This document shows, piece by piece, positions 22,501 to 33,728 of a stretch of 64,000 bases of DNA. This DNA comes from Pterobdella sp. o SKG-2022 (lineage: Eukaryota > Annelida > Clitellata > Hirudinida > Piscicolidae). The stretch lies in NCBI GenBank assembly GCA_964035795.1, contig OZ038322.1, positions 1,151,281 through 1,215,280 on the forward strand. Reading direction: 5' to 3'. The notes below the pieces were generated by a model that saw only the letters and a list, made by a program, of their open reading frames with translations, searched no databases and was not told the DNA's origin. The position numbers and the translations under genes were made by a program. Position 1 is the stretch's first letter. Each line of letters opens with the position of its first letter.

Positions 22501-25500
22501 TTCTTGTTGTATAACATTATTAAAAAATTTTTTTATAAACTAATATTACTATATAAATGTTTTTTATTGACTAAACCCCCATACAACCCTCCCATACATC
22601 ATGGTGGACGTTGAAGCAGTGGTAGGTGCCTCGACAATCTTCAGCCAGAGACATTAGGCACTTCTGTCCAGGTATGTTTGGGGGTTCGATGTTTATGTTA
22701 TTATGGATACCTTTGAGAATTTAATATTCACCAAGTAACTGTGATAATTTAGTAGAATTTGAGAACCATAGTTTAAATAACGTCTAATGATAGAGTAAAA
22801 ATTTATTTTTGTTATTAATTACTGTATAAACACGATTTTACTGAAAACTATGAAGCAATCGACTACATTGACATGGAGACAAGAGCACTGGAAAGAGACC
22901 AGATGTAGATGTAGTTGGTAAGAGAGGTTTTTTTGCTCCACATAGTCCAACACATCTTCTATGTTTTGACTGGGTCTGAGGAATTAGTGGTATGAGTTTT
23001 TTAGGAGATGGTGGGAGATGATGAGTGCAAGGAAGGTGACTAAAACGATAAAAATTAATCAATTTGATAATGAAATAAGCTTAAATCATTCACAATGAGA
23101 AACTCAATCAACTCTTACAAGTTAAATATTAATGCTACCAACTAACTTACCCACACCACCCACCCACCTCGAACTAATGACCAGAACTAAGGTATCTATA
23201 TCAGCTGTTAGAGATTCGTTGCCAATATACCCCTCGTAATCTGCGTCTCTTAGGTCATTCAGGTCAAGTTGAAATCTCATGACCTTATCACACAAGGTCT
23301 CCTTTACCCCTGCTAACAAATCATTTCCTGTCCCACAATCCAACTCCTCCACCCATTTTACTGCTTCATCATATCTTGAAAATTGAGATTATCTTTCGAG
23401 AACTTCAAAATTGAATGTATTGAATGAAGCTTTTATTCAAAAAATCAAAAAATGTTCATAAGCTTTAAAACGATAACTAGATAATGTGAAAGCCCTAAAG
23501 ATTGAATTTATGTGGTTGATAGCCCGTGTACCTAAGCTTGTAGATCATTTGACTAGTTTTTTAAAATTACGAGTCAGCACCTGTTCCACAATTTCTCAAA
23601 CTCCATCAAACTTGTGGCAAAAGTGCTTTTACCTATACGGTTAAACGCTATATAAACACGACATTACATTACATAGCAAGACCACCGAACAACAATCTGA
23701 AGACTGACACCTTTTCAGACCTGCTTTGGTTCATGCGCACAGGATTCTGCCACAGGGAGTTGACCCGGTCACTGTATGAAGTCAAGTACAACAGTTTGCA
23801 TTGAGATAATTGGTGGGCTAGCAAGTTCTGTGATTGGAAGAATATTATTTCTTGTTTTATGAAACAGTGCATTTTTAAAAAATTATTTGTTTGTTTTATA
23901 TTATAAAGTTTTATATACATATTTCACAAAAATCCCCACGTTGGGAGCACAATTATCAGAATTTCTAGTTTATAAAATAAAGCATGCGAATTCTCATTGT
24001 TAAAATTGCACATAGATATGACACATTTTTTGATAGCTATGATAGAGTACTTTTAGATTAGCTTTTAGAGTGTTAATTCATTTTTGTAGTGATAGTTATT
24101 TTATAGAATTCTAATTAGAGGTCTAGTTAGCTATATAATGCTAATTAGCTATAATAGGCTACCAATTAGTTATTATAGAGCTTTAAAAGGCATGCTGGCA
24201 TCTGAGGCACCTTGAGTGAGCTTTTAAAGAGATGCTCGTTCATGAAGCTGTCATCAGATGCATCCACCAACACCGCCACCCTCTCCCCCCTTACTGTCCC
24301 AAAGTACTTGAAGCAGTTGGGGGTGATTGTTAGCAATGTATATGAACAATAAAAACTAGATCATTTAGTATTCTGTTGAAGAGTGCAATCATTAAATTTT
24401 TATAAGAATGATATAACCAGTGTTCTTTAGATTGATAAGATTTGAAATTTCAAATTGCAATTCATAGTTGTATTTTCAAAAGCTGCTCTTAGTACCTTGT
24501 TGTTTTCCGACAAGTACGTCTTGATCATTGTTGAGTATTCGCTTATGGCACTGGTGTATGTTGAAAATAATTATTTCAAAAATTAGTTATAATTTAGCTG
24601 TTTACTCGTTTTATTGATATTGAATAACAGAGAAATAAAGGTGACAATCTATACTTTTAAAAGTTTAATTAACCGTTTCTAAATATTACAATCCTATTAT
24701 CATGAGGCTCCAAAGACTTAAATATCAAATAAGTTATGAAATAAATGTAACAACGACAATTAATAGACACCCACCTTTCCAATTTTTTCTGGAAGCCATC
24801 CACTGAGCTTCTTTGCATCTGCAAGCACTGATGGATTTGACCTGTGTCAGAGGTCACTTCTGGGCTGTCAGTGTGGTTTGATGGTTGATAAACATGGGGT
24901 TGAAAGGTTTAATAAAACTATTTATAGAATAATTCAATCAAGAAGTGATTGAGCTTGTTATAAAAATGAAATCTGTGACGTTTACTTGCTGTAGGTAGCT
25001 TGAGAAATGAGTTTCTTAAAAGTGAGATTTCTGGCTTTTAATGAGTTCAGTCTGAACCACTTTTGTAACTGACTTTCTGTCTTTTCGTTGAATGATTCGC
25101 AGTTTTCTTGCTTTTCATAATGAAAATAGTCCTTTTTAGTAGCTGGGTGTTTATTCTTTAAATTTAACTTTTGATTGATCTGTTTTTCTATACTATTTGA
25201 CAATTTTTTTTCTATTTCTTCTTCAATTCTTCCATTTATTCTTTCTCTTATTTTTTCCTCGATTTCTTTTTCATTATAACTTTTTCTGAATACCTGCTTC
25301 AAATTGTTACCAGCTTCATCTTTTGCATATTGCTCATGGATCTGATCATCTTTGTTATAATACCTGCCATTATGGACATTATCACGTTGGGCATACAAGG
25401 CTGCCTTTCTTACTTCTATTGAGTCGTTTACAACCAGACCACCTTCACCTTCTTCTTGTTTGAGTTTGTGTCTTTCATTCCTATCTAGTTTGAATCTTAC

Positions 25501-25627
25501 TCTATTTTGGCTTTTTGGAGACCAAGTTTTATTCCTAAAGCATAGTTAATATTAATATATAATAATACTGTTGTAATGAAAAAAGTTGAACTATGTGAAA
25601 AAAAATAATTTTTTTGACTCACATCAT
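19536..25627 (-). CDS. von Willebrand factor A domain-containing protein 3-like (VWA3A/B)
   Basis: VWA3 proteins are linked to motile cilia. I could chain 21 exons with matching phases: 25627-25623 (start), 25534-24986, 24864-24775, 24550-24496, 24306-24211, 23827-23721, 23374-23168, 22975-22849, 22663-22598, 22405-22331, 22107-22048, 21923-21779, 21729-21450, 21384-21265, 21209-21135, 20998-20904, 20610-20482, 20230-20126, 19949-19837, 19773-19693 and 19640-19536. They give 894 residues. A charged, coiled N-terminus is followed by a first VWA-like region (RVAVLVDASDDS), a linker (GIYQVLAKNAF, AWEDGSWKHVHV), and a second VWA domain (VVVILDLSKS, then ITTGAPDDD). In the second, DLSKS fits the MIDAS DxSxS motif but the usual GGST position reads GGGRD. 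The gene is divergent from SCLY. The family call is firm; VWA3A versus VWA3B is undecided. Confidence 0.85.
23515..23680 (+). mobile_element. SINE copy in VWA3-like intron
   Basis: A decayed tRNA-like head (AGCCCGTGTACC near 23520) is followed by AGCACCTGTTCCACA and an end reading GCTATATAAACACGACATTA. It is the reverse complement of the SINE arrangement at 31.2-31.4 kb, so this copy lies in the plus orientation. Confidence 0.6.
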
Positions 25628-25955
25628 TCCAAGTTTTAATTATATTTTTGAATTTCATTTTGCGATTTTCGAATCACTTGCTTTTGGAGTATTTGTGTTT
25701 TCATGTTGCTGTAGTAACAAGGTGAAAAATACACTATAGAACTTAGCAAAAAAAACTCGAAATATCAAAAAATGTTTTTTTTTATTTAAATTGAATTTAA
25801 AATTTATATAATTTTCCAAAGTTGAAGTAGAATGTACTTTTAAATGTCACCACATTTAAATTTAAGATCAAGAAACTAGTCTCAAAAACAACTGTAAAAT
25901 ATATTATTTATTTCAATTTACAAAAAATCAACTTTGATGTTGCTGTTGTCACAAA
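25628..25955. promoter_or_regulatory. Divergent promoter region between VWA3-like gene and SCLY
   Basis: The two start codons face away from each other across 328 bases of A+T-rich DNA, so both promoters or a shared bidirectional one must lie here unless there are distant 5' exons. I see no clear TATA box or other named element. Confidence 0.5.
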
Positions 25956-28900
25956 ATGAACGATGAAGCCAAAATAAAGTCTGTTAAATAATTATTTTAA
26001 AAACGAATATATATTTAACATTTCATAGTTAAAACTTTATCAATGTGAAACTCTATTTAATTTTCGAAAATTTTATCTTTGATTCTAGAAAGATTTATTT
26101 AGACACCAACGCCACAACTCCTCTAGCTGATGAGGTTTATGACAAGATCTGTGAGGTGCTCAAGAACCACTGGGCCAACCCCAGTAGTTGCCATGCCAAA
26201 GGTTAATATTATTATGAAAATTCAATTGCTGAAAGAAATCATTTGATCGATGTGAACCCTTCCAAGGTGTTGATGCTAAAAATGTGATAGTTAAAGCTCG
26301 AAGACAAGTTGCAACAATGGTCAATGCCAAACCTGAAGGTGGCGTTCTTAAGTTATTTTTTAACAAATTAACAGTTTTTATAAAAGCATTCAGTGATGTC
26401 TCTATCAAGATAAAATGTTTAATTAATATTTATTTCAACTTGTCATAGTTTTTAACTGAAATAACTATTTACTTTCAGATGTAGTTTTCACATCAGGAGG
26501 TACAGAATCAAATAATCTCGCTATTTTCTCTGCTTTTCAACAATTTATTAATAATAATAAATCAAAAATCAATCTGAAAGCAATAAAAAAGAAAGAAAAA
26601 GCTATATTAGAAAACAAAGATGTTTATAAGGGGAATGAAACTAAAAGGATCAAACTCTCAGAATCAAACAATTTAGGAGAAGGAGAAAGAATCACAACTG
26701 AACCAGATAGACTATATACGAATAATGATGGCACAATAACAAGTGACCACATGGAAAATGGATTGGACAAAACCATCAAAGCACACATCATCACAACATC
26801 TCTTGAACATGACTCTGTGAAGCTGTATCTGAAGCATTTCAGAGATTCTCATCAGGCAGGTTCACCACTTGATTGTTAGTAAGTAAGTCAACCATCAGGC
26901 CACTCCAAACTAGGGTTTTAATTTTGCAACTGATAGGTTTATTATTAATTTTTTTATTTTTATTATTGTTAGTAGCATTATTTTTGCTTTATTCATATTA
27001 TTAGAAGTAGTATTATTAGTAATAAGGGTGCTTGCAGTAATATTAGTAGTAGTGTTGGTACAATAGACCCTCAAAAAGCTGGACACACTGAAATATAAAA
27101 TTGTCAAAAATTTAAAGATTTCAAAAAATGAAGGTTTCTTTTAAAACACATGTTCAATTCACAACTCTCAGTTCTCATTTCCACCCACCATCTTTTCATA
27201 TTCTAAAAGATTAATTTTTGATTATAAACTGTTAAATTATGCTTTGATTTCTAGGCTTCAGCAGAAAGTTGAAACTAACTTTTTTTTGATCAACTTAAAT
27301 ACTTTATCAACATTAAAAAAACAACGTTAAATTTTATCCGAATTATTGAAGCTTCAACAAATCCGGATTTTTGAAGACCTCTTAAATTATAATTTTTTTT
27401 GTTAAAGGTTTATGATTATTTTTGAAAATTCAAAAATTTTTTGTATAAACCTTTATATATATATATTAATTTTTAAGTTTTATTAAAGAATTCCAAATAG
27501 GTTGATATTGATAAACAAATGATATTCTGGCAGAGCTGTCGACAGTGGATGCGTTAGGAGGGGGCGTGGTGAGTGTTGAGAAGGTGATTGGGGCAATAAA
27601 GGACAACACATGTTTGATATCTGTCATGCTGGCCAACAATGAAACTGGAGTCTTGCAGGTCTGATGTCATGGCCCCTGACGCCACTTTTATCACACACGT
27701 TATGTTAGATTGACGCCACTATAATAAATGTAAATAATTAATAAACATAATATTTGTATAGTAGGAACATGAAAATATAACTTTTGAGAAATTTCGATGT
27801 ATTTATAAACAATATTCAAGAATGTTTAATGTCGATTTATGAGAGAACTTTAGTACATTTATTAAGCAAAAACATCTAGTTTTGTTAAAGAATTTCAATA
27901 AAATTTTCTCAAAAATCGACGTTAATATCCTTGAAGATGAAAATATTGGATATTTTTTATGGATTTATTACTTGGCATAGCGGCATTAACCGTTTTTAAG
28001 AGTGGTGTTATATTTTTATGGCCCTTGTTTCATTGGCTTGTTTGCTCAGCATTGTATTTATGGCTTTCAGAAGTTCCCTAATTTTTTATGAAAAATTTAT
28101 ATAAAAATACTCAATTATATTTTTAAATAAATAAATATGTATAATATATGATCCAGTTTCAAAAACACTATGAACGTCTGTTGAATGAGGAGTTTGATTG
28201 GAATAAGGAGTCATTAGCACTAAACGATCCCACAATGGGACCACGGCCCAAGATAGAAGTCGACACAGTGAGAAGAGTTTTGGGCAGAATGAAGTATGGT
28301 AAGGCATCTGGTAGTTCTGTGGTTGTTGCAGAAATATTGCAAGCTTTTGGTGAAGCAGGCATTAGCCGTATGACAGACCTTTTCAATGGTATCTTAGATG
28401 AATATAAAATACCTGAAGACTGGAATATGAGCGTGATCTTCAACTGCTTCAAAAACAAGGGTGAGGCGACGGACAGAGGTAATTATCAAGGTTAGAAACC
28501 TATAGAGCACTGGATGAAGGTATTTAAAAAAGTTGTTAAAGAAGAAATTAGGACAGGTAAGTATCGACTCAATGCAGTTCGGGTTCATGCCAGGTAGAGG
28601 TACCATCGATGCTATTTTCATAGCTCGACAGTTGCAAGAAAGGTATCTTGGCAATAAGAAAAAATTGTACTTCGCCGTTGTTGACCTAGAAAAAGCCTTT
28701 GATAGAGTTCCAAGAGAAGTTGTTAGGTGTTCCTTGAGGAAACTTGGTGTGCTGGAGTGATTAGTAAGGATGATCATGACTATGCACTCAAGTAGCAAGA
28801 GAGAGTCAGAATAAATAATGTGCTGGGTGAAAAATTCAGTGTGAAGGTTGGTGTTCACCAAGGTTCTGTACTGAGTCCTTTGCTCTTCATGGTTGTGCTA

Positions 28901-30261
28901 GAAGCGCTAGCCAGTGAATGCAGAAATAGGTCCGTGTGGGAATTGTTGTATGCTGATGATTTAGTGATTATTGCTAAAAGCCTGATAGAGTTAGAGGATA
29001 GTTACTGTTCTTGGAAAAACAGTATTGAAAGCAAGGGTCTTAGAGTGAACATAAAAAAAACGAAGGTTATGATCAGTGCTCTAAATCATGGTCCAAGTTT
29101 CCAGTCTGGAAAACACTCTTGTGGAGTGTGTTTTAAAGGTGTTGGCTTCAGCTCTTTACTTTGCACTATGTAACCACTGGCTTCAAAAACGCTGTAGTGG
29201 CCTAAAAAGCAAATAGGCTTCTGCCATAAACTTAAAATGTAAGGCGTGTTTAGATCCTCAAGTTAGTGATGATGATTATAAGGCCGTTGAACTTGATGGA
29301 AATAAATATGAAGTGGTTAACCAATTTTGTTATCTAGGAAATATGATTAGTGCTAGTGGTGGAGCTGAAGCTAATACTATTGCCCGTGTAAGGCCTGTTG
29401 GAAGAGTTTTAGGATACTGTTACCTCTGTTAGCCAGTCGGGTCATTTCACTTAAAACAAAAGGGCGATTAATGCTGCTTGCGTCAAGAGTGTTATGGCTT
29501 ATGGTAGTGAGATTTGGCCTTTTAAGGTGGAAGATATTACTAGAATATCCAGAGCTGATAAGATGATGATCAGGTGGATGTGCAATGTAAGCTTAAAGGA
29601 TGGCAGATCATCAGATGAATTAAGGGACAGATTGGAAATTCCAGACATCACTAAGGTGCTACGCAAAAAAAGACTGAGATGGTTTGGGCATGTAATGAGG
29701 ATGGATGCTGGTAACCTAGAAAGTGCCTGCAGGCATGTCGTGGTAGAAGGTAAGCGAGAATAAGGTAGACCAAGAAAAACATGGTCCCAATTAATAAGCA
29801 ACAATCTTAGAAAAATTAAACTCAATCTTGAACTTTCCCAAGACCGTAGATTGTGGAGAAGAGCCATTATGAGATCCCGTCCAACTCATGCTAGCATGGA
29901 AACGGACGCAAAACGATGATGATGATGAAGAGTGCACCAACCATACATCTGGCTATTTGATAGTTTCATTAACAATTGGTTTCGTGAAATTGATTTTGAA
30001 GATTGAAATTGACTTTTTTTGGTTCTAGTAGCTTTTAAGCACTCTATAAATGAAATTTTTTTTTTAGATCGACTCTTAGTCGCCCCATATTTGGGGTTTC
30101 GTTAGCTCAACAGATGTTTCACAGGGCGCTACTCTTTGTGTATATAATTGTCGGCCCACACGAGATTGAACCCGGTTACTTTAGATGACTAGTCTAATAC
30201 TCTACCAACTGAGCTATGCGGGCCGACAAATGAAATATATTATTTTTATTATTAATTATTA

Positions 30262-30344
<83 letters not shown>

Positions 30345-33123
30345 TGCTCCGAAGCCAGTACAGAGGATAGCGGAGAGGCTGGAAGAGGTGAACAAGGAAA
30401 GACAGACTTCGAAGCTGCCACAAGTGCTGCTCCATTGTGACGCTGCCCAGGTGGTGGGCAAAATGAAGGTGGACGTGGTGGCTCTAAAGACAAACTATCT
30501 CACTGTGGTGGGTCATAAGGTGAGGAAGGTTTCTGCAGCTTAGGAGGTTGAAAATCACTGAATTTAATATTGCTATGTTATCGTTTATTATTATTATTAT
30601 TATGGATGATAAGTATAATAATTATTATAATTAGTATTATTATTATTATTAAAACTCCATGATGTCCTCAAAACAGTTTTACGGGCCTAGAGTGGGAGCC
30701 TTGGTGGTGAGGGGGACTGTAGTGCATAACATGCTGCATGGAGGTGGTCAAGAAGGGGGGCTGAGACCTGGGTGGGTTGAATATCTTTTGGGGATTTATA
30801 AGAATTGGAAGGGTGTTTTGGGAGGTTCAAGTTGAAATATGGTTTTAAATAGCGAGTTTCATATATGTGTTATTTCAAATAATTCAATTTTTCTTTTATT
30901 CAAATTTTTAGATTTAATTTAATATCTTATTGAAACTTCATATATGAAAACAAGAAGTTAGCCTAAATGAATAATTTCATGTAAGTTTATTTATTAACAT
31001 GGGTTAGCCCATTACACAATGGTCCCAAAGATTAGGACATATCCATTGGTATATTTGGTGGAAATGTTAAACTCACCGTTATAAATGTATAATTGTTAAG
31101 CATATAAAATTCTGCAACAGAACTGAAAACACGGGCATGATAGCAGGCTTGGGGATGGTGAGTTGTTGGTTGAATGCAATTTTTACTGTTCAGTTTTATA
31201 TAAAGTTTGTAGCCCCATATAATGTAATGTGGTATTTATAAAGCGTTTTTCCTTATAGATCAAAGCGCTTGCTACAAATTTAATGTAGCGAAAACGCACT
31301 GTGGAACAGGTGCTAATTGTTGGCCCACGCGGGATTGAACCCGTGAAATTTAGATAATTAGTCTAATGCTCAACCATTGAGCTATAGGGGCTGACAATAT
31401 AACTTTGAATGGAATATGTAAGTTGTTCTGGAAAACCACTGGCTTTTAGTGCTATCTAAGTTGAGTTTCATGAAACTTACAAGGCAGAATGTTTGGTAGA
31501 TTTGATTAAAAATGACTGAATGACACATGTGACTGTATCCCAGGCGTGTGAGCTGGTGAGTTTGAACCTGAAGGAGTACTCGAGGAAGATGAAATGTTTG
31601 AGGGATGAGTTCGAGAGGAAAATGCAGGTATGATTTTAATTATGATATAATTAATATAATGGATATCGAATCCATATACATAGACATGGACATCAGTTCT
31701 CGTATTCTTCAGTGTGGAATAGTAGTTGTGATTCATCAGTATTAAGTTTATATAATTGAAATTGAAAGCTCTTATACCAAATATTTATAGCTGCCGAAAT
31801 TTTTAATCCTTCAATCCACACTACGCTGAGAGTGGCCAGATCTAATGCATGAAATACAATAGTGATGTTATTAAAGTGTCAGTCTCATGTTATTATAGTC
31901 AACATCTGTTCCAAGCAGTCACTGACTTTCTTTATGACCTAACCCTCTCTCTCCATTTCATGTGAAAAAAAATATTAGCTACAATAATAATAGCATAAAA
32001 TAAATAACATCAACCATAAATATAACGACATCTGGACCAATGTTTGACAGGCTGCTTTCCCAGACCAGATGGTGGTGCACTGTGCAGGAGAGATGAGGAT
32101 CCCCAACACTTGTAACTTCTCCTTCAAACATCCTCTCCTTATGGGTTTGTGCTGTTGTTGAGTTATGTAGTTTAAATATAGCACAATATGGTGAGACCAT
32201 ACTTGAGGGAAATTATAGTTTAATTTTTAATGAATGCATGAATTCCTCAAATTGATGTTTTATAGATAATTACACAATAGTGATAATAATAATAATAATA
32301 ATAATATAGTAAAATAATATTAATAAGTATACATAATAGTAAATTAATAATGTTATTGTCCTTATGTTCATTTATATAGCGCCAAAAGAAGTGTGGCGCA
32401 ATGAATATTGCACTCAAGCATTGAATAATTTTTATTGATGTAATTGGTTAAACGGAGATGCAATGAACGAAGGTAGAAGAGTGGTGGAGGAGTTAAAGTT
32501 GGTGGAGGCAGGAGTTGGGGCGGCTTGCCACTCGCATCACACATGCAAGTTGGTGTATTTTGACTGTGTTGATGTTCTGTGTACTTCCAATGCTCCATTT
32601 TTCTTTTTAATTCTTTTCTGTATATCTTTTTTTGTTCCATGTTTTGTTTTATTTTTATTTTATTTTTTTTATTTTAGTGTACCTTTTTTCAATTGTTGTC
32701 GCCTATATTTCATGAAATCATCAAAAATCCATATTCAAAACCACTCGTGTGAAAAGATACATGCCTCCATCTTTGCAGATCTCATTCAATTTATTCATTC
32801 TCTTCTTTAGATGTTTTTGTTAATTTGATAACGTTAAACTTTAAGCAAAAACAAGTGTTTAATATTTTTTGACATTTTCATATTCTCAATTTCTTCTGGT
32901 TAAATTTAATGGTTCCTTGTAGTAGTTAAGGGTTTTTCTATGGTTTGTGTTATATTGTGTTTCTCTTAACAGACCATCCCCCATTCTGCTGACGTCAGGT
33001 GTGAGCACTGAACTGGCTCTCAACGCTATCAGAGTATCCTTCGGACGTGAGACATGCTTGGACGATATTAATATTGTCATTGAAGACTTCAGACAAGCTG
33101 TGTGCAACATTGCTCGTTTGTGA
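25956..33123 (+). CDS. SCLY: Selenocysteine lyase
   Basis: SCLY is a PLP enzyme that splits selenocysteine into alanine and selenium for reuse in selenoprotein synthesis. Twelve exons agree in phase: 25956-25978, 26089-26201 (DTNATTPL), 26267-26338, 26479-26859 (FTSGGTESNNL, TTSLEHDSV), 27534-27658 (MLANNETGV), 30355-30519 (LLHCDAAQ, VVGHK with the PLP lysine), 30677-30771 (FYGPRVGAL, GGGQE), 31121-31157 (TENTGMIAGL), 31544-31627, 32051-32144 (IPNTCNFS), 32458-32548 (GVGAACHSHH with the active-site Cys) and 32973-33123 (NAIRVSFGRE). They give 476 residues. The tiny first exon is tentative. Exon 4 has an insertion of about 70 charged residues between the GGTESNN and EHDS motifs. Intron 5 holds a LINE and an (ATT)n tract. 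All key residues are present, so it looks functional. Confidence 0.93.
28140..29935 (+). pseudogene. 5'-truncated LINE in SCLY intron 5
   Basis: RT pieces occur at 28148-28495 (GKASGSSVVVAEIL, KNKGEATDRGNYQG), 28533-28760 (MQFGFMPGRGTIDAIF, VVDLEKAFDRVPRE) and 28820-29173 (VGVHQGSVLSPLLF, LLYADDLVII). A connection and C-terminal part follows (29494-29763, AYGSEIW, RKKRLRWFGHVMR). Stops and frameshifts break it. The 3' end near 29885-29930 reads CATGCTAGCATGGAAACGG and closes in (GAT)n. The same family occurs at 58.1-60.6 kb. Insertion is in the host gene's sense orientation, about 480 bases after exon 5. Confidence 0.88.
30095..30230 (-). mobile_element. tRNA-derived SINE head in SCLY intron 5
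   Basis: On the minus strand the head reads TAGCTCAGTTGGTAGAG (box A) and GGGTTCAATCTC (box B), with an anticodon arm TTAGA/TCTAA. GTCGGCC at one end can pair with GGCCGAC at the other. The T-stem is mispaired and a SINE body follows, so this is a SINE head rather than a working tRNA gene. Confidence 0.7.
30249..30343. repeat. (ATT)n microsatellite beside a splice acceptor
   Basis: A nearly pure trinucleotide tract of about 30 units ends roughly 11 bases before the AG of SCLY exon 6 (exon start 30355). The usual pyrimidine tract is absent, and this tract occupies its place. Confidence 0.9.
31205..31400 (-). mobile_element. tRNA-derived SINE in SCLY intron
   Basis: This is the best preserved copy of the family. 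On the minus strand a head with TAGCTCAATGGTTGAGC and GGGTTCAATCCC is followed by a body ending in the paired AGCGCTT motifs and TATAAATACCACATTA. It lies in the intron between exons 8 and 9, about 50 bases past the exon 8 donor. Confidence 0.75.
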
Positions 33124-33728
33124 TTCTCTTCATGATCTTTTTAATGGTCTTGCTACTGAATATTTAGAGTTCTTGTTTCAGGTTTATTTATTTATGAAAT
33201 TGATCTAGTATTTGTTTAAAAGGTTCATTGTCGTAATTGTTTTAAAATTCATCTCATGTTCCAGCTAAATTTATATACATCGGTTTCAGGGTGTGTTTTG
33301 CATTTTAATTTATTTTCTAGCATTTAACAGAGTTCCAAGTGTACAATTATAATATGTATTTTAACATTCCTTCATTATATGTGTGTAACTTTTTTGGTGA
33401 ATTTTTTATTTAATTTTTTGAATGTTTGGAAACACTTACAAAAGTTGATCTCTTCACAATAAAAATTAACGAAACTTAAACACTTGAAAGCTCTCGAAAA
33501 CACAACTTTTGGTTGTTCCAGCCCACTCGATAAGACTCTTGACATACCATTTCAATGGGTATTGAAATATCTTTAAAATTAATGAAGTTTTTGCCGAAAA
33601 ATGAAGAATTATATTATTTAGAAGCGCTGATCAAAGTTAATATGCCTAAAGCACATAGAATATAAAAACATGAATGATTTTAAAGTTACGAAAACACCAA
33701 AGTCTTTTTTTGTCAATCACACACATCA

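Noticed and set aside
30150..30230. tRNA gene on the minus strand
   Set aside because: Boxes A and B are good, but the T-stem is mispaired and the sequence continues into a SINE body shared with other copies.
30252..30461. 69-codon minus frame with an isoleucine run
   Set aside because: It is the translated (ATT)n microsatellite plus antisense of SCLY exon 6.
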